A stretch of 64,000 nt of DNA, taken from the NCBI GenBank assembly GCA_947493995.1, contig CANLTJ010000009.1:1-64000 (forward strand), in the 5' to 3' direction. The notes beneath the pieces are model-generated. The model had not been told where the DNA came from and ran no database searches. It worked only from the letters and a program-made list of their open reading frames with translations. Each line of letters starts with the position of its first letter. Positions within the stretch are counted from its first letter, which is position 1. The translations under genes and the position numbers were made by a program. Of this stretch, positions 16,847 through 26,627 are shown piece by piece. The stretch is from an uncultured Arachnia sp. GTDB taxonomy: Bacteria > Actinomycetota > Actinomycetes > Propionibacteriales > Propionibacteriaceae.

Positions 16847-18126
16847 TCCCGCTGCACGGCATCGCCTCCCGGGAGGATTTGCCGCTGCCGTTCCCGCTCG
16901 TGGTCGCCGCAGCCGCTGCCGTGCTCGTCGTCACCTTCTGGATTCTGCTGTATGCATGGCGGGAGCCACGGTTCAGGGAACACAAGGGGTTGGAGCTGCC
17001 CCGCCTCACGAGATTCGTCGACTCGCCCTGGTTCCTGCGGCCACTCCGTCTCCTCGTCGCTGCCCTCTGGCTGCTCGCAGCGGTGGCACTGGTCCTCGGT
17101 CCGGATCGGCTGGACAATCCGGTCTTCGGTTTCGTCTTCGTCTGGTTGTGGGTGGGGATTGTCCCGCTGGCCCTGTTGTTCGGCCGTGTTCACGCCCGGA
17201 CGAATCCCGTCCGGCTGCTGTTCCGAAGGGGTTGGGCAGGGGTACGGTCGCCCGCCAGCACGAGGGACTCGCGTCTACCCGCGGCGGCCGCGTTGCTGGC
17301 CTTCTCCTGGTACGAGCTCGTCGAGCCCTCGGCTGCGACGCTGCCCGTGCTGCGGGGTGCTGCCGCACTGTGGCTCGCGTGGGTGATCCTCGGCGTAGTG
17401 GTGACGTCCACTCGCTGGATCGCGCGTGCGGAACCCTTCGAGGTGTTCGCCACGACGATGGCGAAGTTCTCGCCATGGTCGCGTTCCGCCTCTGGCACAG
17501 TGCTGCTGATCAACCCTCTGCGCAACCTTGCGTCATGGCGGGCCCCCCGATATCTGTGGCTGCTGGCCTGCGTACTGCTCGGCAGCACTCTCTTCGACGC
17601 CATCGCCGGTTCCCCGTGGTGGGTCAGGGCCTTCCAGGACTCCTCTCTCCCGCCACGGCTCATTGGGACCGCGGGGCTCGTCGCCACGGTGGCGATCATC
17701 GCGGGCCTGTACCTGGCCAGCGTCTCACCACTGCGGCAGCGTGGCGGCTCCCTCACACAGGTGGCTGATGCGCTGGCACCGGGACTGGTCCCACTGCTTG
17801 CGGGCTACTTCCTCGCACATTACGGAACGCTCCTGTATCTCGAGGGACAGCGCACGGCCATTCGGATGTCGGACCCGTTGGCGCTGGGCTGGGACTGGCT
17901 GGGAATCGCCGAAGCGGGGCCGAACCTTGCCCTGCTGGCACTCCCCACCGTGATTGCCATCGCCCAGGTGCTGTTCATTGTCGCGGGTCATGTGAGCGCA
18001 GCGTTGGTCTCCCACGACATCGCCCTCCGCCATGCCGCCCCGCACGCAACCAGCCGGTCACAACTTCCCCTTCTGGTGCTGATGCTGGGCCTGACCATCA
18101 CTGGCATGGTGCTGATGTTCGGCTGA
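16843..18126 (+). CDS. Polytopic membrane protein coupled to the cupredoxin-like lipoprotein
   Basis: A 427-residue integral membrane protein with roughly nine or ten hydrophobic spans; I recognise no named family. The start is GTG at 16843, overlapping the lipoprotein stop as GTGA. The GTG at 16822 lies inside the upstream gene. Features that may matter include FGRVHARTNPVRLLFRRG after the third span, FEVFATTMAKFSPWSR midway, and SHDIALRHA near the end. The His-containing last part and the coupled cupredoxin-like lipoprotein suggest metal transport or membrane redox chemistry, which is inference only. Confidence 0.72.
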   Translation: MIPLHGIASREDLPLPFPLVVAAAAAVLVVTFWILLYAWREPRFREHKGLELPRLTRFVDSPWFLRPLRLLVAALWLLAAVALVLGPDRLDNPVFGFVFVWLWVGIVPLALLFGRVHARTNPVRLLFRRGWAGVRSPASTRDSRLPAAAALLAFSWYELVEPSAATLPVLRGAAALWLAWVILGVVVTSTRWIARAEPFEVFATTMAKFSPWSRSASGTVLLINPLRNLASWRAPRYLWLLACVLLGSTLFDAIAGSPWWVRAFQDSSLPPRLIGTAGLVATVAIIAGLYLASVSPLRQRGGSLTQVADALAPGLVPLLAGYFLAHYGTLLYLEGQRTAIRMSDPLALGWDWLGIAEAGPNLALLALPTVIAIAQVLFIVAGHVSAALVSHDIALRHAAPHATSRSQLPLLVLMLGLTITGMVLMFG

Positions 18127-18161
18127 GCATGACATCGACGGAGCCTGACCCGACGCCGGAC

Positions 18162-18330
18162 CTAGGGAAGCGCTGATCAATGCTGTTCTCGGCGAGGACG
18201 TGCCGGGCGGGATGAGATGGTGTTACGACATCTGGTGCGTGTACTGGATGTCCATATCCAGATGTAGGGACGCCAGATCGCTCGATCCGGTGCGCCGCAG
18301 CCAGGACATGATTGATCAGTGGTTCCCTAG
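18162..18330. mobile_element. MITE-like element with CTAG target duplication
   Basis: A 161-bp segment (18166-18326) bounded by terminal inverted repeats GGAAGCGCTGATCAAT and GGAACCACTGATCAAT (14 of 16 matching when read inward) and flanked on both sides by CTAG (18162-18165 and 18327-18330). A 4-bp C(T/A)AG-type duplication is the known target pattern of the IS5 group. The interior holds nested dyads (ACATCTGG...CCAGATGT, CTGGAT...ATCCAG) and no transposase. It lies in the 305-bp gap between the membrane protein and the DUF6459-like gene. Confidence 0.7.
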
Positions 18331-18431
18331 TGTTGTCCGGAGACACGTGGGTGTTGTCCGTGCTCCACGTACTGTTGTCCGCCGTGTTGCTGGCCAGCGT
18401 CGGCAGGGCTTCGATCCCTAACGTCGATTCC

Positions 18432-18887
18432 ATGGACACAGAAGTTGCTGAACGCCCCGCTGCAAGAGCCGGCACAGCCGCGAGTGCGGCACAGCCCGGG
18501 AAGTTGCCCGGAAGATTTTCCAATGGATTCCCCGATGGGTTCATTGTGCCGCCTCAAGCGCTCCGGCTGGCGCTGGCGACGCTGGAGGCACTGCTGGGAC
18601 GGCGGGCCCTGTACCAGCTCCGACCCTGGTTGACCCGGTCAGCGTTCCTGCAGCTCACCGCACATGTGGATTCCGGCATGTTCGATCGCAGCGTTCTGGG
18701 TGCGCTGCGCACGCAGATGCCCACACCTCATGCGGTCGAGGCCACAGCCCGGATCTCGGTCCACGCGCGATGGTTGGCCTGCACGGTCCGTCTGGACCGA
18801 GCGCAGCAGTGGCAGTGCTCGGACCTCACAGTGCTGGGCGCCGGCGACCCTCGAACGAGTCACCGAGCTACGGTCATCGTACGTTGA
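18432..18887 (+). CDS. DUF6459-like actinobacterial protein
   Basis: A 151-residue protein. After a disordered alanine-rich N-terminus, the remainder ([30 protein letters not shown], then [31 protein letters not shown]) fits DUF6459, a family commonly encoded next to secA in actinobacteria and predicted to have a cystatin/NTF2-like fold. ATG at 18432 is preferred; an open frame reaches 18312 but would start inside the MITE right end. No SD is seen. It converges on secA with a 14-bp overlap of the coding ends. Confidence 0.6.
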   Translation: MDTEVAERPAARAGTAASAAQPGKLPGRFSNGFPDGFIVPPQALRLALATLEALLGRRALYQLRPWLTRSAFLQLTAHVDSGMFDRSVLGALRTQMPTPHAVEATARISVHARWLACTVRLDRAQQWQCSDLTVLGAGDPRTSHRATVIVR

Positions 18888-21678
18888 CTGCGCTCCCGTG
18901 GCACGCCTTGTACTTCTTGCCGGAGCCGCAGTAGCACGGCTGGTTGCGGCCGGGGCGGTTGCCCGTCTTCGCCTTGGGCCCGGAGGTCGACTTGGCCTCA
19001 CCCGTTTCGTCGGGCGCGGAGTACGAGAGATTGCTCTGTTCCTTGCCGCCCAGCCCCTTGGCCAGGGGTCTGGCGGGTTCGTGCTCGCCCTGCTCGGCGG
19101 CGCCGTCCTGTGACGGTGCTCCGCTGGCGGCCTTCACGCGACCCAGGACATCCATGGGGGAACCGTCGGTCTCCGTCATCAGCGAGACACTCGGTTGCGG
19201 CGTCGGCGGCTTGACCTCGAGGTTGAACAGCAGACCCACCACTTGCTCGAAGGATGCCTCGCGCATCGCGATGAACATGTCCCCACCCTCCCGCTGGTAT
19301 TCGGTGAGGGGATCCCGCTGGGCCATGGCCCGCAAACCTATGCCTTCACGGAGGTAGTCCATCTCGTAGAGGTGTTCGCGCCAGTTGCGGTCCACCACGC
19401 TCAACAGCACCTGCCGCTCCAACTCGCGCATTGTGTCCTCGCCCAGCGCGGCCTCGCGGTCATCGTAGGCGCGTGTGACATCCTCTACGAACATCTCCAC
19501 GAGTTCGTCCTGGTCGGGCAGCTCCTCCTCCACCGCGTCGCGATCGACGCTCACGGGGTAGAGCGTGCGCAACTCGTTGAAGAGGGCATCGATATCCCAG
19601 TCCTCGTGGATACCGACGGTGTTCGAACGAACCACGTCCTCAACCACGCGCTGCACCCGGTCACGCAGCTGTTCGCTGAGATCCTCCCCGTCGAGCACGC
19701 GGCGACGGTCTCGGTAGACGACGTGTCGTTGACGGTTGAGGACGTCGTCGTACTTCAGGACGTTCTTGCGCATCTCGAAGTTCTGGGCCTCCACCTGCTT
19801 CTGGGCGGATTCGATGGCGTTGCTGACGAACTTCTGCTCAATCGGAACCTCGTCAGGGAGCTTCAACATCACCAAGGCGCGCTCGAGCACTTCCGGACGG
19901 AAGAGGCGCATCAGGTCGTCGTTGAGGGACAAGTAGAACCGGCTCTCCCCCGGGTCTCCCTGCCTGCCTGATCGTCCGCGGAGCTGATTGTCGATACGAC
20001 GTGACTCGTGGCGCTCCGAACCGACCACGTAGAGTCCGCCGGCTTCCACGACCTCTTCGTGCTCCTTTTCCACCTGCGCCTCGAGAGCTCTGAGCGTCTC
20101 GTCCCAGGCTGCCTCGTACTCCTCAGGTGTTTCCATGGGATCGAGGCCCTGCTTGCGGAGCTGCAGATCAGCCAGGAACTCGGGGTTGCCGCCAAGCATG
20201 ATGTCCGTGCCGCGTCCCGCCATGTTGGTGGACACGGTGACCGCACCCTTGCGGCCGGCCTGCGCCACCACAACCGCCTCGCGCGCGTGCTGTTTCGCGT
20301 TCAACACCTCGTGGGGGACCCCGGCGGACTTCAGCAGCTTGGACAGCAGTTCCGATTTGGCCACCGAGGCCGTGCCCATCAACACTGGCTGTCCCTTGGC
20401 GTGACGTTCCACGACGTCGGCGATGATCGCATCGAACTTGGCCTCTTCGGTGCGATAGATCCGGTCGCCCTGGTCCTTGCGGATCATGGGCCTGTTCGTC
20501 GGTATCGGAATCACTCCGAGGCCATAGATCTTCTGGAACTCCGATTCCTCCGTCTTCGCCGTGCCGGTCATCCCGGCCAGCTTCGAGTACATGCGGAAGT
20601 AGTTCTGCAGCGTCACGGTGGCGAGCGTCTGGTACTCGTCCTTGATCTGCACGCCCTCCTTGGCCTCCAGGGCCTGGTGCAGTCCCTCGTTGTAGCGGCG
20701 GCCCGCCAACGACCTGCCGGTGTGCTCGTCCACGATCAGGATCTCCCCGTCGAGGACAACGTAGTCCTTGTCGCGCTTGAAGAGTTCCTTGGCCTTGATG
20801 GCGTTGTTCAGGTAGCTGATCAGTGGAGTGTTGGCAGACTCGTAGAGGTTGTCTATACCCAACCGGTCCTCGACGGCTTCGATACCGGAGGGGCCGATGG
20901 AGATGGTGCGCTTCTTCTCATCCACCTCGTAATCAGTCTCGCGCTTGAGTGAACGGGCGATCTTTGCGAAGACCGGGTACCACTCATGGGTGTCCTCGGC
21001 CGGTCCGGAGATGATCAGCGGGGTGCGGGCCTCGTCCACGAGGATGGAGTCCACCTCGTCCACGATGGCGAAATGGTGCTCCCGCTGGACAAGGTCCGAC
21101 GCCTTCAGGGCCATGTTGTCGCGCAGATAGTCGAAGCCGAACTCATTGTTGGTGCCATAGGTGATGTCGCAGTTGTAGGCTTCACGACGTTGTTCCGGGG
21201 TCATCGATGACAGGATCACACCCACTGTCAAGCCCAGGAAGTGGTGGATCCGGCCCATCTGTTCTGCCTGGTACTTGGCCAGGTAGTCGTTGGTGGTGAC
21301 GATGTGTACACCCTTGCCCGTCAACCCGTTGAGGTAGGACGGCAGGGTTCCGACGAGCGTCTTTCCCTCACCCGTTTTCATCTCGGCGATATTGGTCCAG
21401 TGCAGGGCCGCTCCGCCCATGATCTGCACGTCGAAGAGGCGTTTTCCGAAGACGCGGACTCCGGCCTCCCGGACGGTGGCGAATGCTTCAGGCATGATCG
21501 AGTCCAGCGATTCTCCCTCGGCCAGCCGTGCGCGGAGTTCGTCGGTCTGCCCGCGGAGCTCCTCATCCGACATCGCCTGGTAGTCCTCCTCGATGGAGTT
21601 CACCCGGTCAGCCACCTTGGACAGCTTCTTCAGCTGCGTTCCGGAGCCGATGTTGCTCAAGAAGTCCATGAATCCCAC
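18874..21678 (-). CDS. secA: Preprotein translocase ATPase SecA
   Basis: Motor of the Sec pathway that drives unfolded preproteins through SecYEG at the membrane. About 934 residues. Walker A is [10 protein letters not shown] near residue 85, Walker [17 protein letters not shown] near 190, with MAGRGTDI and [10 protein letters not shown] in the second nucleotide-binding fold. The C-terminus ends in a SEC-C zinc motif ([14 protein letters not shown]). GTG at 21678 is preferred because AAGGA lies 10 nt upstream; ATG at 21669 ([10 protein letters not shown]) is the alternative. It lies downstream of hpf, separated by two hairpins. Confidence 0.96.
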   Translation of the reverse strand: MGFMDFLSNIGSGTQLKKLSKVADRVNSIEEDYQAMSDEELRGQTDELRARLAEGESLDSIMPEAFATVREAGVRVFGKRLFDVQIMGGAALHWTNIAEMKTGEGKTLVGTLPSYLNGLTGKGVHIVTTNDYLAKYQAEQMGRIHHFLGLTVGVILSSMTPEQRREAYNCDITYGTNNEFGFDYLRDNMALKASDLVQREHHFAIVDEVDSILVDEARTPLIISGPAEDTHEWYPVFAKIARSLKRETDYEVDEKKRTISIGPSGIEAVEDRLGIDNLYESANTPLISYLNNAIKAKELFKRDKDYVVLDGEILIVDEHTGRSLAGRRYNEGLHQALEAKEGVQIKDEYQTLATVTLQNYFRMYSKLAGMTGTAKTEESEFQKIYGLGVIPIPTNRPMIRKDQGDRIYRTEEAKFDAIIADVVERHAKGQPVLMGTASVAKSELLSKLLKSAGVPHEVLNAKQHAREAVVVAQAGRKGAVTVSTNMAGRGTDIMLGGNPEFLADLQLRKQGLDPMETPEEYEAAWDETLRALEAQVEKEHEEVVEAGGLYVVGSERHESRRIDNQLRGRSGRQGDPGESRFYLSLNDDLMRLFRPEVLERALVMLKLPDEVPIEQKFVSNAIESAQKQVEAQNFEMRKNVLKYDDVLNRQRHVVYRDRRRVLDGEDLSEQLRDRVQRVVEDVVRSNTVGIHEDWDIDALFNELRTLYPVSVDRDAVEEELPDQDELVEMFVEDVTRAYDDREAALGEDTMRELERQVLLSVVDRNWREHLYEMDYLREGIGLRAMAQRDPLTEYQREGGDMFIAMREASFEQVVGLLFNLEVKPPTPQPSVSLMTETDGSPMDVLGRVKAASGAPSQDGAAEQGEHEPARPLAKGLGGKEQSNLSYSAPDETGEAKSTSGPKAKTGNRPGRNQPCYCGSGKKYKACHGSAVNVR

Positions 21679-21753
21679 GGTGATGTCGTCCTTCGGTTGG
21701 GGTCTGTGGCAAGCCTCCCTCTGGGGCGCACCTTGCGTCATCCTACCCAGCAG

Positions 21754-21818
21754 CCATCAGAGCCCCAAAGACGCCCGCGCATCACGGGCGTCTCTGATGG
21801 TTCAGACCCAAAGGGTCT
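21754..21818 (-). terminator. Tandem hairpins between hpf and secA
   Basis: In transcription order, hairpin one has AGACCC/GGGTCT arms (21818-21813 and 21809-21804). The second is larger, with outer arms 21754-21762/21792-21800 (CCATCAGAG/CTCTGATGG) and inner arms 21769-21777/21785-21793, which overlap the outer right arm by 2 nt and so offer alternative folds. They lie in the 154-bp hpf-secA gap and could stop hpf transcripts or attenuate secA. Confidence 0.6.
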
Positions 21819-21832
21819 TTCCGGGGGCTGAC

Positions 21833-22438
21833 TCAGTGAACGTTGAGGTGAATCACGCCGTAGTTGTAGGCCTTGCGCCGGTAGACCACCGATGGTCGCC
21901 CGGTCTCCGCGTCCTGGTAGAGGAAGAAGTCGTGGCCAACGAGCTCCATCTCGTCCAGAGCCTGCGCCAGCGACAACGGGGAGGTGTCGAAGGACTTCTC
22001 CCTGACCACCAACGGACCGTCCCCGTTCACGACCATGCCCGCCACCTCATAGGTGTCCTCGTCATCGTCGCTGGTCTCCTCGTGCGGGAGCGTCGAGACC
22101 TGGGCAGGCTCCAGGGCTGAGGCCACACGCAGACCCCGGTGGGTCTTGCGGCGGTCGGCTGCTTTTCGCAGTTGTGTCTTCAACCGGTCGAAGGCCAGAT
22201 CGAAGGCCGAGTTCTTGTCGCCCGCCTTGGCCTCGGCCCGGATGACGGGTCCCCGGCTGCGCATGGTGATCTGAACCTCGACTGCGTCGGTGGGATTCTT
22301 GCTGTTGTCGGCGGAGAACTCGACCTCGACACGGATGACGCGATCGCGCAGCCTCTCCACCGTGGCAATGCGGTCAGTGACCAGATCCTTCAGGTCCTGA
22401 CCGACGGTGCAGTGGCGACCTGTGACGACAATGTCCAT
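21833..22438 (-). CDS. hpf: Long-form ribosome hibernation promoting factor
   Basis: Binds the 30S decoding region and pairs ribosomes into inactive 100S dimers in slow growth. The 201-residue length is that of long HPF: an N-terminal RaiA/HPF domain (MDIVVTGRHCTVGQDLKDLV...) joined by an acidic linker (ETSDDDEDTYEV) to the C-terminal dimerisation domain (FDTSPLSLAQALDEMELVGHDFFLYQ). ATG at 22438 has AGAGGAG 6 nt upstream. Same order (comF, hpf, secA) as in mycobacteria, where the homologue is Rv3241c. Confidence 0.93.
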   Translation of the reverse strand: MDIVVTGRHCTVGQDLKDLVTDRIATVERLRDRVIRVEVEFSADNSKNPTDAVEVQITMRSRGPVIRAEAKAGDKNSAFDLAFDRLKTQLRKAADRRKTHRGLRVASALEPAQVSTLPHEETSDDDEDTYEVAGMVVNGDGPLVVREKSFDTSPLSLAQALDEMELVGHDFFLYQDAETGRPSVVYRRKAYNYGVIHLNVH

Positions 22439-22489
22439 GGATACTCCTCTTTCCGGGTCCCGCCGAGGGACGTCATTCAACGAAACCGG

Positions 22490-22506
22490 CTGCCCCACTC
22501 GGGCAG
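22490..22506 (-). terminator. Short hairpin between comF and hpf
   Basis: Arms CTGCCC/GGGCAG around CACTC, in the 185-bp gap after the comF stop. No U tract; a modest candidate for a terminator or leader structure of hpf. Confidence 0.35.
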
Positions 22507-22623
22507 TCGGCTGTGATCATGTGTGGCGTGCAATCAAAGGACGACACGGACAGAGCCTTTGCCGGGAACCGACACGGGTGATGCCGTTCGACGGTGGCTG
22601 CACTCTGCATACCCATAAGTTAC

Positions 22624-23301
22624 TCAACTCCGGGACCTGCCGGGGTGAATCTCCGTCCTCGGGGTGTTGGGACGCCTGTCGGCGTCGCCGATGACCGCTC
22701 CCCCCAGCACGATGGCTCCAGCCGCCTCCAGTGCGCGGGCAGCTTCTGCGAGGCTCGCGCCGGTGGTACACACATCATCAACGATGACGACGGCGCCGGT
22801 GAGTCGGCGTGCGCGCATGGTGTTGTGCACGTTGAGCTGTCTTCCGGCCGCGCTCAGGCTTCTCTGGTCCAGACCGCGGATCTCTCGCGTGAGCTGGGCT
22901 CTCCAGCGCAGACCGAGGTGACGCGCGGCAGAGGCCGCCAGCATGGCCCCATGATCCGCACCACGTCGTCTCACAGCATCCGCCAGCGAGGGAACCGGGA
23001 CGAGACAGGTGCTGGCTGACACGTCGAGGCACCACGTGGCAACAGCGAGCCGACGCGACAGCAGTGGCGCCAGCTGCAGCGCCCCGTCGTCCTTGAACAT
23101 CGGTACCAACTTTTCCAGATGCGGCCTGTAGTCGTTGGCCGCCACCAGCGGGAACTCCACCCCGGGCCGGCGCAGGGGGTGGGGAACCACGGAGCTGATC
23201 TCGGTGGCGCACGCAGAGCACGTCCCCCAGCCCGGCCCACCGCACGCGCCACACACGGCGCCGAGGAACAGGTGGGCGGCGGCCACGAAGAATTCCGACA
23301 C
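22624..23301 (-). CDS. ComF family phosphoribosyltransferase-like protein
   Basis: A 225-residue protein with a Cys4 zinc finger near the N-terminus (CGACGGPGWGTCSAC) followed by a type I phosphoribosyltransferase fold whose PRPP loop is VVIVDDVCTTGAS near residue 172. LVPVPSLADAVRRRG is the typical ComF segment. The family is linked to DNA uptake in competent species but is widespread and its reaction is not defined. GTG at 23301 has GAGG just upstream. It lies 78 bp downstream of lpqB, as in mycobacteria (Rv3242c). Confidence 0.85.
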   Translation of the reverse strand: MSEFFVAAAHLFLGAVCGACGGPGWGTCSACATEISSVVPHPLRRPGVEFPLVAANDYRPHLEKLVPMFKDDGALQLAPLLSRRLAVATWCLDVSASTCLVPVPSLADAVRRRGADHGAMLAASAARHLGLRWRAQLTREIRGLDQRSLSAAGRQLNVHNTMRARRLTGAVVIVDDVCTTGASLAEAARALEAAGAIVLGGAVIGDADRRPNTPRTEIHPGRSRS

Positions 23302-23379
23302 ATCCTCTACTGTGGGCGTCGATCCGGACCCATACCCAGTTCTCCACAGCCACGCCTGCGACCGTGTCGTACCGCTGTC

Positions 23380-25068
23380 TCACCCGGGGTACGTGACGTC
23401 CTGCAGGACGCCTTCGACCCGTCGCCATCGGCGTGTGACGTCGTAGCGCAACACCACGTTGTCCTCCGAACGCATCACGACGGTGTCAGCGCCCGGACCG
23501 GGTACGGCTGACACCTGCACAGGCTGCTCGGAGAGCGGTCCCAGATCCTCCACGAGTGATCCGTCCATCCGGGCCCGGTGAATCGAGGTGATCGCCTGCG
23601 CATCGGCCACCATCACCAGTTCCGTCTCTCCGATCCAGTCCAGACTCCGGAAGTTCGTCATCGGCGCGCGGCCCTGCAACAGTGACAATGCAGTAGCTGC
23701 CAGCAGACGCGGTTCCGGTGCCTGTTCGACGCTGGTCATCAGGAACCGTCGCGTACCGGTACGCTCCACCACCGCCGCCATCCGGACGCCTGTCTGGGAG
23801 ACGGCGAAGTCGACAAGAGTGCCCTCCAACCCACTGGTGTCAACCTCCGTCATCTCGCCCTCGGCGTCAATGCGCACAAGGTGCGTGTCGCCTTCGACAT
23901 CATCGCCGAGAAGCCAGAGATCACCCAGGGAGAACTGTGCGGCTCGAAGGTTGAGCAGGGCCGGCGTAACCGGCAGCAGCGCGCCTCCGAGGGGCCCCAC
24001 CAGAACTGTGGTGCGGGTGTCATCGATGAAGCCGACGAGTGTCTGATCGATGGACACGGCCACTTCCGAGACGATGGCGCCCTCCGATTGCATGGGCAGC
24101 ACCCTGCCTCCTCCGTCGAGCCGAACGCCGACGCCATCGCGCACTCCGAAAAGGTCCGATGTCGCTGTCCGGGACAGCACTTGGAAGCGCTGCTGGGAGG
24201 CCGCCTCGAGCACCGCAGCCTCATTCTGCTCGGGCAGGGGGTACGCGCGTCCGTCGTTGAGTATCTGCAATCCGGTCACGCCTGGTATGGCTGTCAGGGA
24301 CCACAACAGCTGCGCTCCGAGCAGTCGCCGCTGGTCCTCGGGCATGGCGGTGTCCAGACCGGTCAGAGCCACCAGAACGGTTCCTTCGCTGAGCACGGTG
24401 GCGCTCTCGGCCGCGAGCCCCACCGTGGGCCCCATGGCGTTGACGACGACCGGTGCGATGGCGGAGCTGGGACCGGCCACGAGTGCTTCGACGATGCGTC
24501 CCGGCGTCAGCAGGGCGTCGGGGACATGGATCAGGTCCGGCACCACATGGTCGCCCGTCGCGGAGCCGAAGTACACCGTGATGTGGGACCACCACCGCTC
24601 GAAGATGTAGTCCGTGACGAGGACACCGTCCGGGGGTAGAGAAATTCGCCACTCCCCCTCCTCCTGGATGACACCGAAGTCGTGCGACATCTGGGCGCCC
24701 GTGGCGGTGAATCGTCCCTCGCGGTCGAGCAACCCGGTCTGCACGCCCTCAGCGCGAACTGTGCCGTCCTCATCCAGGACAACACCTCGAAACACCGAGC
24801 CACCCTTCCCCGGTTCCCAGATCGACGCGGAATCCGCCGTCAGGTAGGTGCGCGCAACCTCGTAGTCCACCCCCGGGTCCGCCATGGCCTGGAGGAAATT
24901 CTCCACGAGGCGCACTGCCGAAATACCCGGCTCCGGAGGTTCAGCAATGATTTGCACCCCCCTCGGCTCTGCCTCCTGAGCGACCTCCTCCACGGGACCT
25001 GCCGTGGGGATATCGGTGCACCCGACCAGCAATATCGCTGCCACCATCAGGGCGAGAAGTCTCATCAT
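23380..25068 (-). CDS. lpqB: Lipoprotein LpqB, accessory to MtrAB
   Basis: Cell-surface lipoprotein that modulates MtrB sensing in the MtrAB-LpqB system for envelope growth and division. The 562-residue protein has a signal peptide with lipobox LVGC (Cys17), an N-terminal GerMN-like domain and a C-terminal beta-propeller. The start MMRLLALM forms an ATGA overlap with the mtrB stop (25065-25068), so expression is coupled. The upstream extension to 25203 lies within mtrB. Gene order mtrA-mtrB-lpqB is the conserved actinobacterial arrangement. Confidence 0.94.
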   Translation of the reverse strand: MMRLLALMVAAILLVGCTDIPTAGPVEEVAQEAEPRGVQIIAEPPEPGISAVRLVENFLQAMADPGVDYEVARTYLTADSASIWEPGKGGSVFRGVVLDEDGTVRAEGVQTGLLDREGRFTATGAQMSHDFGVIQEEGEWRISLPPDGVLVTDYIFERWWSHITVYFGSATGDHVVPDLIHVPDALLTPGRIVEALVAGPSSAIAPVVVNAMGPTVGLAAESATVLSEGTVLVALTGLDTAMPEDQRRLLGAQLLWSLTAIPGVTGLQILNDGRAYPLPEQNEAAVLEAASQQRFQVLSRTATSDLFGVRDGVGVRLDGGGRVLPMQSEGAIVSEVAVSIDQTLVGFIDDTRTTVLVGPLGGALLPVTPALLNLRAAQFSLGDLWLLGDDVEGDTHLVRIDAEGEMTEVDTSGLEGTLVDFAVSQTGVRMAAVVERTGTRRFLMTSVEQAPEPRLLAATALSLLQGRAPMTNFRSLDWIGETELVMVADAQAITSIHRARMDGSLVEDLGPLSEQPVQVSAVPGPGADTVVMRSEDNVVLRYDVTRRWRRVEGVLQDVTYPG

Positions 25069-26627
25069 GGGGTGGTCCTCCGTGCGGCAGGATCGGTGGG
25101 GATCACGGTCAGGGGTGAGCCCATCAGGACGTGTCGGGGGTCGCGCGGGAGCATCAGACGGAATTGTGCACCACGGCCCGGCCGTCCCCAGGCCGTCAAC
25201 CATCCACGATGCAGCCGGGCGTCCTCCAGCGCGATGGCGAGCCCCAGACCAGTGCCACCCACCACCCTGTTCCGCGACGGATCAGCTCGCCAGAATCGAT
25301 CAAAGACCAAGGTGGACTCGCTGGCCTGGAAACCCACGCCACGGTCACGCACGGCGACTGCAACAGCGTGCACGTCGGAGCCGACCGTGATGTCCACGGG
25401 CTGGCCGTCACCGTGCTCGATGGCATTGGTCAGGAGGTTTCGAACGATCCGGCGAATCCGACGGGAGTCCATCTGGGCCGTCGCCGGTCCATCACTGACG
25501 ACCCGCAATTCGATTCCGAGCCCAGCAGCAAAGTCTCGTTGACTCTCCACCTCTGACTCCACCAGCGGGACCAGATCCACTTCGTCGAGACTGAGCACCG
25601 CCGCCCCTGCATCGAATCGGGAGATCTCCAGCAGATCAGCCAGCAGCGAATCGAACCTGTCAATCTGGGTCGACATCAGTTCAACGGTCCTTCTCGAGTG
25701 CGGCGCGAAGTCCTCCCTTGACTCGTGCAGGACGTCAGCAGCCATGCGGATGGTCGTCATGGGTGTGCGCAGTTCATGTGACACGTCGCCCACGAACCGG
25801 CGTTGCACCAGCGAGAGCGTCTCCAACTCCCTGATCCGGGCAGCCAGGTCTTCGGCCATGTCATTCATCGACAACGCCAGCGAGGCGATGTCGTCGGTTC
25901 CACGGACCTGCATCCGCTCCTCAAGGTTTCCCGACGCCAATCGGCGGGCCGTGTGGCTCGCTCTGCGCACCGGGCGCACGACCTGCACCGTTACCAGGTA
26001 GGCGATGCCCGCCAACGCTCCCAGCAGGGCAACTCCGGTAATCGTCACCGCCCGCTGCAGTGCAGTGAGAGTGGCCACCTCACCGGACATGGGAAATATG
26101 TAGTAGACGGGAAACCGTTCGCCGGAGCTGTCGACCAGCGTGGTGCCCAGCGCCCAGCCGGGCTCGCTCGGTGAGTTGTCCGCATACACCACGGACGTCG
26201 GGGTCACATACATCCGGTCGCTGTCCTGCACCTGCTGCTGCAGGCTCGCCGGGACGGACTCGCGGTCAATGCCCTCGGAGAGTATGGCCCCGGCAGGACC
26301 GTCAATCACCACTTCGTACTGCCCGGCCTGCCCCTGCGCCTGGACGGCGAGGGAGTTCAGTTGTTCGTGGACCGAGAGGCTGCGGGACTCTGGCCGGCGC
26401 AGTTGGTCCGTCATGAAGTTCCGGATGCCTGTCGCCTCGGTGATGGCCGCGTTCTTCTTCGTCTCAACGATGCTGGTACGTGCCTGCTGCATCAGCAGCA
26501 GCCCAGCCAGGATGAGCACCAGGAACGACGCGGCAAGTGTGGTGAACAACACCCTCAGCGGCAGCGATCCCCACCACAGCTGCTGCCATCCGGGGTTTCT
26601 GCGTTCAGGCCGTTGTCGCTTGATCAC
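25065..26627 (-). CDS. mtrB: Sensor histidine kinase MtrB
   Basis: Membrane sensor that phosphorylates MtrA. In the 520-residue protein a membrane segment at about 27-46 is followed by an extracytoplasmic sensor, a second segment at about 195-215, a HAMP domain (VRPVRRASHTARRLASGN...), the phospho-acceptor motif DVSHELRTPM with His284, and HATPase motifs NLLTNAIEHG, DRGVGF and GGTGLGLAI. Its start lies inside mtrA (23-bp overlap) and its stop overlaps lpqB, so the three genes are tightly coupled. The His kinase is complete. Confidence 0.95.
   Translation of the reverse strand: MIKRQRPERRNPGWQQLWWGSLPLRVLFTTLAASFLVLILAGLLLMQQARTSIVETKKNAAITEATGIRNFMTDQLRRPESRSLSVHEQLNSLAVQAQGQAGQYEVVIDGPAGAILSEGIDRESVPASLQQQVQDSDRMYVTPTSVVYADNSPSEPGWALGTTLVDSSGERFPVYYIFPMSGEVATLTALQRAVTITGVALLGALAGIAYLVTVQVVRPVRRASHTARRLASGNLEERMQVRGTDDIASLALSMNDMAEDLAARIRELETLSLVQRRFVGDVSHELRTPMTTIRMAADVLHESREDFAPHSRRTVELMSTQIDRFDSLLADLLEISRFDAGAAVLSLDEVDLVPLVESEVESQRDFAAGLGIELRVVSDGPATAQMDSRRIRRIVRNLLTNAIEHGDGQPVDITVGSDVHAVAVAVRDRGVGFQASESTLVFDRFWRADPSRNRVVGGTGLGLAIALEDARLHRGWLTAWGRPGRGAQFRLMLPRDPRHVLMGSPLTVIPTDPAARRTTP

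Noticed and set aside
18200..18421. A 73-codon frame starting within the MITE, considered as a transposase relic
   Set aside because: No DDE or other transposase motif; it crosses the right terminal repeat and TSD, so it is not an element gene.
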